Source of the DNA: Galeopsis tetrahit
Lineage: Eukaryota > Streptophyta > Magnoliopsida > Lamiales > Lamiaceae
DNA length: 64,000 bases
Assembly (NCBI GenBank): GCA_963675135.1
Contig: OY776119.1
Location: 38,067,198-38,131,197 of the forward strand
Reading direction: 5' to 3'
Position 1 is the stretch's first letter; every line of letters begins with the position of its first letter. Positions 12,408-23,050 of this stretch are shown here, piece by piece. Under the pieces are notes generated by a model, which saw nothing but the letters and a program-made list of their open reading frames with translations, was not told the DNA's origin and ran no database searches. The position numbers and the translations under genes are program-made.

Positions 12408-12887
12408 TGAGCCCAAATGGGCATTATATACTGTTTTTCAGGGGCTGCCCGCCCTTTACACGTGGAGCCTCCAGACTAGACCTTCATTCTGCCCGAAAAG
12501 GCGATTTGATGGCGCATTTAATGCTAAACCGCCTTAGGTGCTCGTTCTCGCCGAGATGCCGAGGAGCTGGGCCATGGTGGTCGCCGGAGGACCTTCGAGG
12601 AGTGTGGTCGCCACGCCCCATGCTGTCTCCCAAGACTTCAATACTAAAACTTCTCTTAACTAAGAATAGGCACGTGCTCGCCACACATTTGGGCGAGCAG
12701 CTAACTGAGACAGGTGCTCGCCAACATCTTTGGACGAGCACTTAAATATATTAAATACATTAAATCTATCACATTTTCTTGGTCTTGTTGACTAGTCGTC
12801 GCACGACTTTGTTGACTGGTCCTCGCCACGTAAGATGGTGACTAGGATTGACTTGTCAAAGATTGACCTCTTTGACTAGGTATAACA
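12408..12887 (-). repeat. 3' LTR of the Tat element, truncated
   Basis: These 480 bp match 23296-23775 with about five substitutions. On the minus strand they begin TGTTATACC, right after a polypurine-like tract (GGCGACCTGGGGGCAAA, 12888-12904). The remaining ~245 bp of the LTR (equivalent of 23051-23295) is absent: sequence left of 12408 is unrelated. The retained part contains the LTR TATA box (12423-12430), so the copy ends within about 15 nt of the expected start of transcription. Confidence 0.8.
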
Positions 12888-12904
12888 TTTGCCCCCAGGT
12901 CGCC
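12888..12904 (-). other. Polypurine tract of the Tat element
   Basis: The minus strand reads GGCGACCTGGGGGCAAA directly before the TGTTATACC start of the 3' LTR. This is the usual position of the primer for plus-strand synthesis. Confidence 0.6.
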
Positions 12905-13262
12905 TTTCTTCGTATTCGTAGAATGGAAAGGCGAGCAGTTTGATCGTCTTCTCATATGGTGAAAATCGTTCTCGACAACATAATCAATTTCGAGATCTTG
13001 ATGACGTGAGATGGAGGCGGTTGCCTCGTTTCCTACGCCGAGCACGCCTTTCGAAGCGCCTTTAATGATGATTGATGTGACTTGTGTCAAGCGCGTGGAC
13101 GGCGCCCGAAATTTGAAATGCGCGCGTGGGGCGCGTGCCGACCTCAAAGGTCGCGCGCGAGGGCCACTCTCCGAACTCGATTTCGGAAATGGCCCCAAAT
13201 TTTTGGGAAAATTACGGATTTTACCCCGTTTTTTACACTTTAGTCCCTGCACGAATTTCGCC

Positions 13263-13270
13263 TATAAATA
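13263..13270 (+). promoter_or_regulatory. TATA box of the antisense unit in the Tat element
   Basis: TATAAATA stands on the plus strand 180 bp before the ATG at 13452, at a plausible distance for a start near 13295 and a leader of about 155 nt. It faces the antisense ORF, not gag-pol. It lies in a stretch with many CGCG-type bases followed by a sharp change to pyrimidine-rich leader. Confidence 0.6.
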
Positions 13271-13451
13271 TGACTTCCTTCCTCACAAAAATACTTTCTT
13301 CACTTTGCAATTTTTCGAATTTCTTGAGCCTCCTTCCAAGCAACTCCTTCAAGCTTTTCCGGCGACTTTTGGGTGGTTTACGATCGGCAAAAAGGTAAAA
13401 CAAACATATTTTCTTCTTAAAAACTCCTTTTCCCCCTTTTCTTAAGAAAAA

Positions 13452-16260
13452 ATGGGTGTTAGTGGTGGTTCCGGTGGTGTTTTGCCGCCGTTAGATGGTG
13501 ATGCCGCAAGTTCCGGCGAGGTTGATCGTCTAGCCTTAGTTTTGACGGAGAGGGCGTCTTCTTCGGACTCTAGGATCCACTCCCCCGAACCCATAAATTA
13601 CAGTGTCCGCAATCTCGGGAAAGCGGTGGTCGTCGATGTCGACGAGCTCGATGACTCCGATAGGGACGATGCCGGCAATGAAGCCGAGGAGGGTGATGTC
13701 GAGGAGAGTGGCAGTGAGACGGACTCTGATTTGCATGATCAGGGTTTGGATCGAGAGATGGGCGACCAGATAGAAATCGCCCAAGTCGAGGAGACCTTGA
13801 CGAGAAGTCTCCGCGAGGACTATGAAGAAGTTGTTCAATATGCGGAGAGCATAAAGGACATCTTGAGTGGTAGGGAGAATTTGGATGGCGACGAGGTTTC
13901 GAGGGAGGCCTACTATAAGTATTTCAGCGAATACCTTCCTCGAGAGGTTCCTCGCCTGCATCGAGAAGCTTTCCAAACGATGTACGAGGCGAGCAAATAT
14001 GCGAGCAAAGTCTCCTCGGCGCAGCTAGAGAACTCCCGAAAGAGGTATCAACTGCCGGCCGACGTCTGCTTTTTTGTTCCTCGCGAGGATGAGAGGGCCG
14101 ACCAGCCGCCAGAGGGCATGGTCGCCGTCAACATCGGCATGATGGAGGCAGGGCTTAGGTTCCCCCTGCACCCCAGTATCTCAAATTTCTTACACTTCTT
14201 GAATGTGGCCCCTTCTCAAATACTTCTGAACGGTTAGTCGAACCTGATCGGCATTCTTACACTGTTCGGCCTGGTGGCGGCCGAGAATGGATGTCGGAAC
14301 ACGTGGCTTAGCCCGAAGGAGATTAACTATCTCCTTCAGGCGGCCGAGACCGGAGAGAAAGTAGGCCACGGGTACTACTATGTAAGAGGACGTGATAATT
14401 TTAAATTGGTCGAAGGGGTTCCCAACAAAATCAGAGATTGGAAAACCAACTGGTGGTGGGTAGCCGGGGACTGGATGAGTTCAGTGAGGCCGGATGGATC
14501 TTCTGATCGCATTCCCATCGAGACCGAATATCAAAGAATTCGTGGTAAGTCTTTTAATTTCTGCTCGTTCTTGTCTATACTGAATAACTCCTCGCTTTTT
14601 GTAGGTGAAACTTTTCGCAAGAAGACTGCCGACCATCGTCTCACTCCTCTCTTCCAATACCATATTTGCTGCATTCTCAATCGTCGCTACTTGGAGAGGT
14701 CCTGCCGATTTCTGAACAGGGAGTGTATGCGTGAGCGAGCAGGTCTCAGAGTACCTCCTCATCACTTCACTCGAGAGTTCCCTCCAGGCACCAAAATATT
14801 TCTTAGTTCAAAATTTTCTTTTTAAAATTACTCTTCGAAGACACTGACTTCTCGCTTCTCTTTCTAGTAGTGGTTCTTCAAAGGGTTGTCGCCTATCTCC
14901 CTCCCACCGTTGAAGTCGATCGCCTAAAATCGAACAGGATGCTTCGACAGGCACAACTGCTCCGCGAGCGCAAGATCGTTGATGGCGCTGGTAAGAAAAG
15001 GAGAGGGGCGGAGAGCTCGGGGGCTCCACCCAAAAAGTTCGCTAAACCGACCAGAGGGGGTACTTCTCGCCCACCAGCTGCCGAAAGGAGGATCTCGCCG
15101 AGGAGATTTCCTCCGCCGAGGGGTGACTCGCCCCCCCCCCCCCCCCAAACCTGTTGTATCCCCTCCTCCCCGAAGCACTCGGTCGCGAGAGACCGCGACG
15201 AGCTCGTCGGCCGGGGAGAGGGCTCCGGGAGATAACACACTTCTCGACTGGGAAGCCGCAAGGGTTGCCAAGTACCTTTTTTCTAATTCTTTCCTTCTCT
15301 AATAGAGTTGCCGACTATTCGATCGCCCAACCTTTCAACGAGAACCTTCTCGGCTTCCACCGGTCGCGAGACCCGGCCGATAGGTAGTCTCTGAACCCGA
15401 TCGCACTGAGGGCGGTGAAGTACCTGCCTCGATCATTGACGACCACTCTGGTCGACGAGGTCAACAACCACAACGCCATAGAAAATGCGCGCCTGGTCGC
15501 TAATGATTTGAGCCGAGTCTCTTACACCATAGAGAAGCTCGCCACCCAGATCGCTGAAGGTCGCAAGCTCAGCGAGGACAGGGCTGCGAAACTTGCCCAA
15601 ATGGCCAAGGTAAAAACTGTTGTTGAAGGGCAGCTGCTCGCCTCCGAGGAGAAAGTGGTCGACCTCGAGACCAAGCTGGCCGATGTTGAGGCAAACTTGG
15701 TCGATTCTGAGGCCCAACTTGAGACGGTTCGAAATAAGGATCAAGAAGATCTCCAAGAGATCGAACGTCTCCGTGCTCGCCTCAAGACTGCCGAGGACGA
15801 GGTAAGAAATCTTGCAGACAAAACTGCAGATGATGAGGAAGAGTTGGCCACTCTTCGGCAGCAACTGCTCGACCTGACGGATGAGCGAGACGAGATCACT
15901 GAACTCGCTGGGAGTGTGGCCAGTGTAACTGTGGTACTCACTGCCCACGGGCTTATTCATAAATTACTGGAAGCTCATCCTGAGGTGGACGTGACTCCGC
16001 TCGGCGGACTTTTGGACGACCTTCTTATGAAGGAAAACCCTAAGCCGGAATCGGAACTCCCCCTGCTTCCTTTACTACAATTGGGACTTCAGTTCCCTAG
16101 GCTCTTGGGTGTTCCGGTATTTTTTACGAATCCTCCGAAAGAAGGCGAGCAGGTTGCTGCCACTCAAGGGGAAGTTGCCGGCGAGCACGATGCTGCTGGC
16201 GAGGAGGAAGTTGCCGGCGAGCACGATGCTGCTGGCGAGGAGACTACTATAGAGACTTAG
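13452..16260 (+). pseudogene. Antisense ORF unit of the Tat element
   Basis: A plus-strand unit opposite to gag-pol. Part one (13452-14544) has an acidic Ser/Asp/Glu-rich N-terminus and then MEAGLRFPLHPSISNFLHFL, close to the 'putative gypsy type transposon' domain (Pfam Transposase_28). A TAG at 14235 interrupts this frame, which continues on the other side. A clear intron with GTAAGT donor at 14545 and TTTTTGTAG acceptor ending 14604 keeps the frame. A second intron probably lies in 14780-14870. A run of about 17 C near 15130 breaks the frame. The last exon region (15415-16260) is a long heptad-rich coiled coil ending in two copies of a GEEEVAGEHDAA-type repeat. Function unknown; such aORFs are known in Tat elements. 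Confidence 0.7.
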
Positions 16261-16472
16261 TCTCTTCTTTCCACTTTTTTTTTTTGTTTAGAAACTGCTC
16301 GGCCATTAAGGCCTTTTTTGTAATTCCAGCCTTTTAAGGCTTTTCAATGAATGGAAGCTTTTGCTTATGATGTGTTCGTTTTTCCATTTGTTTTATGATA
16401 ATTTTTTGCAAGTGCTTTTAATAAATACTTCTTATTTTTCTTTCATTGGTTTGTGTTCGACGTTGTTATTTT

Positions 16473-16862
16473 GCGAGCATCTTTAAGAAAGAGTGCTCGT
16501 CTTTCCTATGCGAGCATCTTTTAAGAAAGAGTGCTCGTCTTTCCTTTGCGAGCATCTTTTAAGAAAGAGTGCTCGTCTTTCCTTTGCGAGCATCTTTAAG
16601 AAAGAGTGCTCGTCTTTCCTTTGCGAGCATCTTTAAGAAAGAGTGCTCGTCTTTCCTTTGGCGAGACTCTAAGAAAGAGTGCTCGTCTTTCCTTTTGCGA
16701 GACTCTAAGAAAGAGTGCTCGTCTTTCCTTTTGCGAGACTCTAAGAAAAAGTGCTCGTCTTTTAGAGTTAACCATTCGTCGGTTGAACTCTTAGTCTGAT
16801 AGGTAGTGATCGTCTTTGCCACTACCTTGCGAGTATCTTTTAAGAAAGAGTGCTCGTCTTTT
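16473..16862. repeat. Array of 37-bp hairpin repeats between convergent ORFs
   Basis: Eight head-to-tail units and a ninth isolated one at 16828-16862. Each unit has GCGAGCATCTTT, then AAGAAAGAGTGCTCG, then TCTTTCC; the arms CGAGCA..CTTT and AAAG..TGCTCG pair, so every unit can fold as a hairpin on either strand. Units 6-8 share a variant (GCGAGACTCTAAG). The array sits between the stop of the antisense unit (16260) and the stop of pol (16993). Short frames across it on both strands are only translated repeat. The same GTGCTCG/CGAGCA words occur in the LTRs. Confidence 0.85.
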
Positions 16863-16992
16863 GTTTCCTAGATGGCTACGCAGAGCCTTGTCTAATATTT
16901 CAAACTTATCTAACACTTGATGGAAATTTAAAACTTTGCTTGAATTGAAATGATGATTAGATACAGACTACAAATATGAAAAAATTAAAAAC

Positions 16993-19900
16993 TTACTGGT
17001 AATACTTCTTCAGCTTGACCGCGTTCCATGGGTACTTGCTCGGCTTGCCCTCTAGATCTTCTAGCTCGTACGATCCGTTTAGGAGTGTGCGCGTTATTCG
17101 GTACGGACCCTCCCAAGTCGGGCCAAGTATGCCGATGGACTGCTCCGTCGCCCTCCGAAGTACGAGCTGGCCGATAGTGAACTGGCGAGCACGTACTTTG
17201 GTGTTGTAGTAGCGTTCTGACCTTTGCTTGTAGACCACATTCTTCTCGTCCGCTGTTAGCCTTTGTTCTTCTAGGAAGTCCAAATCGGAGAGCTGTGCAT
17301 CGTTATTCAACTGCTCGTCATAATTTGCTACTCGAAAAGTTGGGACTTGCCCCTCTGCTGGTATGACAGCTTCGGTTCCGAACGCGAGCGCGAACGGAGT
17401 TTCACCAGTAGAATTTCTCGTGGTCGTCCGATATGCCCACAGAACCATGTGCAGCTCGTCCGCCCATTTGCCCTTCAATCCATCCAGCTTAGCTTTCAAA
17501 GTGTGCTTGATGATTTTGTTGATCGCCTCTACTTGACCGTTTGATTGTGGATGGTAGGGTGTTGAAAAAATTTTCTTGATGTTCCACTCTGAGTAGAAAT
17601 TTAGCATGTCTTGACTTGTGAATTGACGTCCGTTGTCGGTCACTATTGCTCGTGGTAGGCCGAACCTGCAAATTATGTTCTTCCAAATGAAGCTTGTCAT
17701 TTGGCCCGTTGTGATGGTCTTCAATGCCTTTGCCTCTGTCCATTTGGTGAAGTAATCGACTGCTACGACGACGAAAGTTACTCCCCCAGCAGCTGGTGGG
17801 AAAGGTCCGATGATGTCGATCCCCCATTTCGCGAAAGGCCATGAACTATACACCGAGATGAGCTCGTCTGGTGGTGAGTGAATGGCGGGAGCGAAGGCTT
17901 GACATCTCTTGCACGTCTGCGCGTAATGGATTGCATCTTTCTTTAGTGTTAACCAAAAATAGCCTTGCCTTATGATCTTTAAAGCGAGCGCTTGCCCCCC
18001 TGTATGATTTCCACAAGCTCCATCGTGGATTTCGTGCATGACGATCTTCGCTTCGTCTTCTCCGAGGCATTTCAACAAAGGCATTGAAAAACCCCGTTTG
18101 TACAGCTGGTCGCCCACAATTGTGTACCTTGCGGACCTGAGTTGCAATCTGGTTGCTTTCACTTTGTCTGCCGGGAGCTCGCCGGTCTTGATGTACTTGG
18201 TGATCGGCGTCCTCCAGTCTTCATCGCTGGTCGCTTCAATCTGCAAAATTTGACCTCTGTTCACCGATGGGGAAGAAATTTTGGTGATGGTTGCTTCTGA
18301 AAATATTGCCTCCCCCTCTGAAGTGGCCAGCCGAGCTAACGCATCTGCTTGCGTATTTTCCTCCCTAGGGATTTGCTCGATGTGGAATTGATCAAATTGC
18401 TCGAGTAATCCTTTCACTAGGTCTTGATACTTTATCATTTGATCGCCGCGAGCCTCGTATTCGCCCATGATTTGACATACAACCAGCTGAGAGTCAGAAA
18501 AAAATTTCAGTTTTCTGGCGCCCACGGCCATAGCCATCTTGATCCCTGCAACCAGAGCCTCGTACTCTGCTTCGTTGTTGGTCGCCCGATACTCGAACTC
18601 GATCGCCGAAGCAAACGTCTGTCCGGTTGGGCTGGTGAGGACAACTCCTGCCCCTGCTTTGGTGCTCGTCGATGAGCCATCGACGAACAGTGTCCAAGGA
18701 AGCTCGATTCCCTCGGCCAATTTCTCTGGGAAAGTGAGCTCTACAATGAATTCTGCCAGCACTTGTCCCTTGATTGCCGTTCTGGGTGCGTAGGTGAGAC
18801 CAAATTGCCCGATCTCCACCGACCATTTTAGAAGTCTTCCCGTGGTATCCGGACGATGCAGTGCTCGTCGGAGAGGAAAAATGGTGAGGACAACCACCTC
18901 GTGGTCGAACAGATATTGCCTTAATTTTCTAACACTCATAACTAGTGCGTACGCCAATTTTTCCATTGGAGTGTATCTCAACTCCGCATCTCGCAGTGTT
19001 TGACTTACGTAGTAGATAGGCAGATGTGTGCTCCCCTCAGCTCGGACGAGCACTGAACTGATCGCACAGTCAGTGGCCGCCAAATATAGATATAAAATTT
19101 CGCCGGGGACTGGCTTGGATAGGACCTTCGGATCCGATAGATACTCCTTCAATTTCTCGAAAGCTTTCTCGCACTCGTCGGTCCACTCGAACTTTCCTTT
19201 TTTCAGAGCGTCGAAAAAAGGTTTGCAACGATCGCCCGTTCGTGCAATGAATCTAATCAGCGATGCAAGGCATCCTGTCAACCTCTGAACTTCTTTCACG
19301 TTCCTTGGGCTTTGCATATTGATTACTGCTTGAATTTTACTCGGATTCGACTCGATGCCCCGCTGGCTAACCAAGTGCCCCAGAAATTTTCCTGAGCTAA
19401 CTCCAAAACTGCATTTCTTTGGATTTAACTTCATGTTGTACTCTCTTAGGATATCGAAAGTCATGGCAAGGTGGTGTAGGTGATCTTCTTTCCGTAAGCT
19501 TTTGACAACGATGTCGTCGATATAGACCTCCACCATCTCGCCGATGTGTTTCTCAAACATCTTGTTTACCAGTCTTTGGTACGTTGCCCCCGCGTTTTTC
19601 AAACGAAAGGCATTCTTTTCCAGCTATACATATCACGCGCGGTCATGAAGGCCGTATGTCGCTGGTCATCGGGATGCATTGCAATCTGATGGTACCCTGC
19701 GAAGGCATCCATGAAAGTTAACATCTCGTGCCCCGCTGTATTATCTACTAGGTGATCAATGTGGGGCATCGGAAAATGATCTTTCGGACAGGCGTCGTTT
19801 AAATCTGTGAAGTCTATGCACAATCTCCACGACCCGGTCGTTTTCTTGACGAGCACTGGATTTGCCAACCACTCAGGATCAGTTCCAGTTTTCTCTACTA

Positions 19901-20573
19901 ATTTGTTGTCGATCAATTTCTTGATTTCGACTGCCAAAGCCGCACTTTTATCAGGCCCAAATTTTCTTCGTTTTTTGGTGATGGGTCTCTTTGTTGGATC
20001 AATATTTAGTCTGTGGCAGGTATGATTCGTCGGAATGCCCACCATATCTTCGTGCGACCAGGCGAATGCACCCATGTTTTCTTTCAAAAATGCGACCATG
20101 TCCGATCGCATATGTTCTGGTAAATTCGAACCTATGAATACTTCGAGTTCGGGACGAGCTTCATTTAAATGGATGGTTTCAAGGTCCTCCGCTGAAGTCG
20201 CCCGTTCTTTAGGCTCCTTCCAACGAGGGTCCTCAATTCCGAATTTTGGCTCAAAGCCTAACCTAGGCTCCATATCTGGAAAGTTTTCTGGAGACTGGTC
20301 GCCGGGGATCTGGTCGCCCGGATCTGTCTGCTCGTCGATTTCCATTGGGGTGTGGTCGTCCACTTCCATGGAGGCGTGCTCGTTTGCCTCCACTTGGTGG
20401 TCGTCGGAACGATGACTGCACTCCCCAACTTCAATTTTTCGATACTTGCTAGGTAGACCCTCCAAGTAGTTCATTTGTTCTGATTGTGTTTGACACTCAA
20501 TATACTTTCCAGCCATGGCACTTTCTTTAGAATGACGCTTTGCAAAACGGACGAGACACTCCCTCGCCCGCAT
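16993..20573 (-). pseudogene. Tat pol: RT, RNase H, integrase
   Basis: Two frames, 20573-19599 and 19602-16993, overlap by four bases. The first has an acidic linker and RT blocks EWLANPVLVKK, CIDFTDLNDACPKDHFPMP and LTFMDAFAGYHQI. The frame is lost inside the MPF block by loss of one G near 19609. The second continues with YIDDIVVKS (catalytic DD, about residue 27), RNase H (TLFVDGSS, about residue 305, and NNEAEYEAL), the integrase H-H-C-C zinc domain, and catalytic blocks WGIDIIGPF, TDNGRQF and HPQSNGQVEAINK. The C-terminus is intact to the stop at 16993. Apart from this single-base deletion the gene looks complete. Confidence 0.9.
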
Positions 20574-20609
20574 CTGATCGCCCTTAACGGTTATAGCTCC
20601 TGCCGGGGT

Positions 20610-22709
20610 TCAAAATTTTACACAGTAATAAAAAGTAGAAACAGCCGCCTTGAATTCGCTGAAGAAAGGTCGGCCTAGGAACGCATTGTAGGATGATGGC
20701 ATGTCGATGATCAAGAAGTCGAGCTGCCTAGCATGGTGCATTTCAGGCTCTTTTGACGATGCCAACTCCAAAGACAGTCTGATTTTCCCAATGGGAAGGT
20801 TGCGCGTGTCCCCGAACCCTACGATTATATCATCGCAAGGCTCGATATAATCTGCATATCCACCAAGAGCATCCAAGGTATGCTTGAAGAGGATGTTGAT
20901 GTCGCCAATAGGATTCTTTGGCATGGGAGGAGTTAGCTTGGGATGACTCAGTTGTTGGCGCAGGTCGTCGCTGTCATCGCGACGCTTCTTGCCCCGGTTA
21001 TCGCCGTTTCTACCTCCGAACTTGATGAATTGGGTGAGCTTGCCTTCATTGTAAAGTTTGAAAAGATTTCTCACCAAGTCTCGGCACCTATTGGTGTGGT
21101 GGCCGACAGAGTTGTGGTAGTTGCAAAATTTACTACCATCTAGATTTGCATCGCTCGTATGCATGGGCTTTGCTTGGGGGAGTAAATTCTTTCCCCTGAT
21201 TGCGTCGTAGATGCCCCTAGGATCCACGATGAGGGCTTCCCTGAACTGGATGATCTCAGGTGCCTCCTCGAAAGGCCTGAAATTCGCTGGGCGAGCACTG
21301 CCAGCTTGAGCGGTCGCCTTCTTGGGCTGGGAAGATTCCCCAGTGTTGGTGTTTTTCTTGGGCCACACTCTCTTGGACGTGTCAGGCTGCTCGTTAGCCT
21401 TGGCAGCGTCCATTATTTCCTCCATTTGGATGAAGTTCCCAGCCCTCGTGCGGAAGTCCGCATAAGAAACTGGGAAAGTAAGATGGATAGATTCCCACAG
21501 CTTGGTACCTATCCTTAGACCGGAAACAGCCGAGATCAGCTTTATCTCATCGTTTACGGCCTCTCCATCGATCACCAGCCTATCGAAGCGCTCGATGAAG
21601 TCTTTTCCCGACTCATTCAATGATTGGCGAACGTTTGCTAAACGTTGCTTTGATGCTGGGCGAGCAGCAATGGACCCGTAGTAGGTCAGAAAGTATTGTC
21701 CCAGCTCATGGAATGAGGTGATTGATCCGGCACTCAAAGTTGTGTACCAACGATGAGCCCGATCTCCCAACGTTAGGGAGAAGTTTCTGCATTGTGTGGC
21801 GTCCGTTGCCCCGATTGAGGCCATATAGTTGGAGTACTTGGACAAGTGTACTCTGGGGTCGGACATCCCATCATATGCCGCCATGGAGGGCATTTGGATC
21901 TTCCTTTGAATGGGGGCGGTAAGTATTGCAACACTTAGTGGAGGTGCGGGCAGACTGATCGGCGGAGTGGTCCCTTGCTTCGAGGCGACCACCTCTGCTC
22001 GCAGAGCGTCCATCTCTTGTTTCATTAATTTTTGTGTCTCGAGGAACTGGGCGATTTGCCCCTCCTCGGCAGTTTGTGCTCGGGGGACGACGTTCTCGTC
22101 ACGTCGACTCCCATGGGATATGGCCGGGCGATCATCATGACGTGATCGCCTGGGAGAGTGCCTGTCAGAATGATGGCCGCGATAACTCTTGGCCGGAGCT
22201 CGCGAACCCTTCCCTGGTCCCACTCGATCTAGAGCTGAGACTTTGTCGCCCTGATCTCTCCTATCAGCGCGATGGTGGTGGTCGGCCTTATCTGGTCGGC
22301 CGTCCACATTGAAAGGTACTCGGCGAGGAGCCCTTCCATCATTGTCGTTCATTCGATTGAAAACCGAATTTCTTTGTCGTGAGTCTCCCGTCTGGCTATT
22401 GTGGGAGTGCTCGTCGACTTTGTCTTTGCCTCTATCTCGGGGGCGAGCAGAATGTGAGTGATAGGAACGGTCATCCTCATGCCCCCTGTTTTTGCGAGCT
22501 TCTTCGAAGGCCCGATCCTTGGCCTTTTCAAGCTCTTCCTTCTCATTCTGCCTCCTCTTCTCCAAGAGGTAGTCCGAAAAGTCTTTCAAGTGCTGGGGAT
22601 CATTCAGAATATCCCCCATGTTTATGTTTGCAAAAGGATTTGCCGGCGGCGGAGGGTGCTCGTTCCCTCCGGGCGGTATGATTCCGTCTCGCGGAGTATG
22701 CTGAGACAT
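20610..22709 (-). CDS. Tat gag-protease polyprotein
   Basis: A 699-residue open frame. Residues about 1-230 are charged and low in complexity (Arg/Asp/His-rich). The capsid follows, with PRVHLSKYSNYMASIGATD, LGDRAHRWYTTLSAGSITSF and SLNESGKDFIERF, the retrotransposon gag family. A zinc-knuckle-like CNYHNSVGHHTNRC lies near residue 530. The last part, DFLIIDMPSSYNAFLGRP, is the C-terminal half of the aspartic protease. Only a TGA (20612-20610) separates this frame from pol; the next 12 codons to the pol ATG are open in the same frame. The TGA could be a mutated CGA (CpG to TpG), or read through; I favour mutation. Confidence 0.85.
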   Translation of the reverse strand: MSQHTPRDGIIPPGGNEHPPPPANPFANINMGDILNDPQHLKDFSDYLLEKRRQNEKEELEKAKDRAFEEARKNRGHEDDRSYHSHSARPRDRGKDKVDEHSHNSQTGDSRQRNSVFNRMNDNDGRAPRRVPFNVDGRPDKADHHHRADRRDQGDKVSALDRVGPGKGSRAPAKSYRGHHSDRHSPRRSRHDDRPAISHGSRRDENVVPRAQTAEEGQIAQFLETQKLMKQEMDALRAEVVASKQGTTPPISLPAPPLSVAILTAPIQRKIQMPSMAAYDGMSDPRVHLSKYSNYMASIGATDATQCRNFSLTLGDRAHRWYTTLSAGSITSFHELGQYFLTYYGSIAARPASKQRLANVRQSLNESGKDFIERFDRLVIDGEAVNDEIKLISAVSGLRIGTKLWESIHLTFPVSYADFRTRAGNFIQMEEIMDAAKANEQPDTSKRVWPKKNTNTGESSQPKKATAQAGSARPANFRPFEEAPEIIQFREALIVDPRGIYDAIRGKNLLPQAKPMHTSDANLDGSKFCNYHNSVGHHTNRCRDLVRNLFKLYNEGKLTQFIKFGGRNGDNRGKKRRDDSDDLRQQLSHPKLTPPMPKNPIGDINILFKHTLDALGGYADYIEPCDDIIVGFGDTRNLPIGKIRLSLELASSKEPEMHHARQLDFLIIDMPSSYNAFLGRPFFSEFKAAVSTFYYCVKF

Positions 22710-23031
22710 CGTTTAAAGAGTGTCTCTTCTTAGATTACAAGGTAATGATTTAAAAAACGAAAGATTAAAGTTCTTACGCAGAAGAACGTGCTATTACAAC
22801 TACTAGTCTTAGCAAAGTAACAACAAAAGAAGCTTGAAAACACAAATACAAGGAGATCAAACTCCAAAATATGCTACGAAAACTGAAAATGTTCAAGAAC
22901 ACGAAGAACACTAAAGATCGTAGATGACGCTCTAAACGGTAGATATACCGATTAAAGCTTGAAACAGGGAGTTTGCTAACCGATCGCTCGATGATCGGAC
23001 GAAACTTTGATGATTAAACACGTAAAAGGTC
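22710..23031 (-). other. Leader between primer site and gag of the Tat element
   Basis: About 320 bp without coding potential, between the primer site and the gag ATG at 22709, as expected of the transcribed leader carrying the packaging signal. Confidence 0.5.
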
Positions 23032-23048
23032 CCCTCCTTCTAGCGCCA
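23032..23048 (-). other. Primer binding site of the Tat element
   Basis: The minus strand reads TGGCGCTAGAAGGAGGG two bases after the LTR end. TGGCGC starts are common for gypsy primer sites. I cannot name the tRNA from memory. Confidence 0.65.
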
Positions 23049-23050
23049 AA

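Noticed and set aside
12407..12745. A 112-codon plus-strand ORF that recurs almost unchanged at 23286-23633
   Set aside because: Both lie inside the two LTR copies of the Tat element; conservation is due to LTR duplication, not to coding.
14870..15302. Several overlapping GC-rich ORFs on both strands around a long C-run
   Set aside because: High GC content leaves many frames open; only the plus-strand antisense unit has domain and splice support.
16559..16822. ORFs on both strands with repeated FLESRKRKDEHS-type or KSARLSF-type residues
   Set aside because: They are translations of the 37-bp hairpin array and have no start context or homology.
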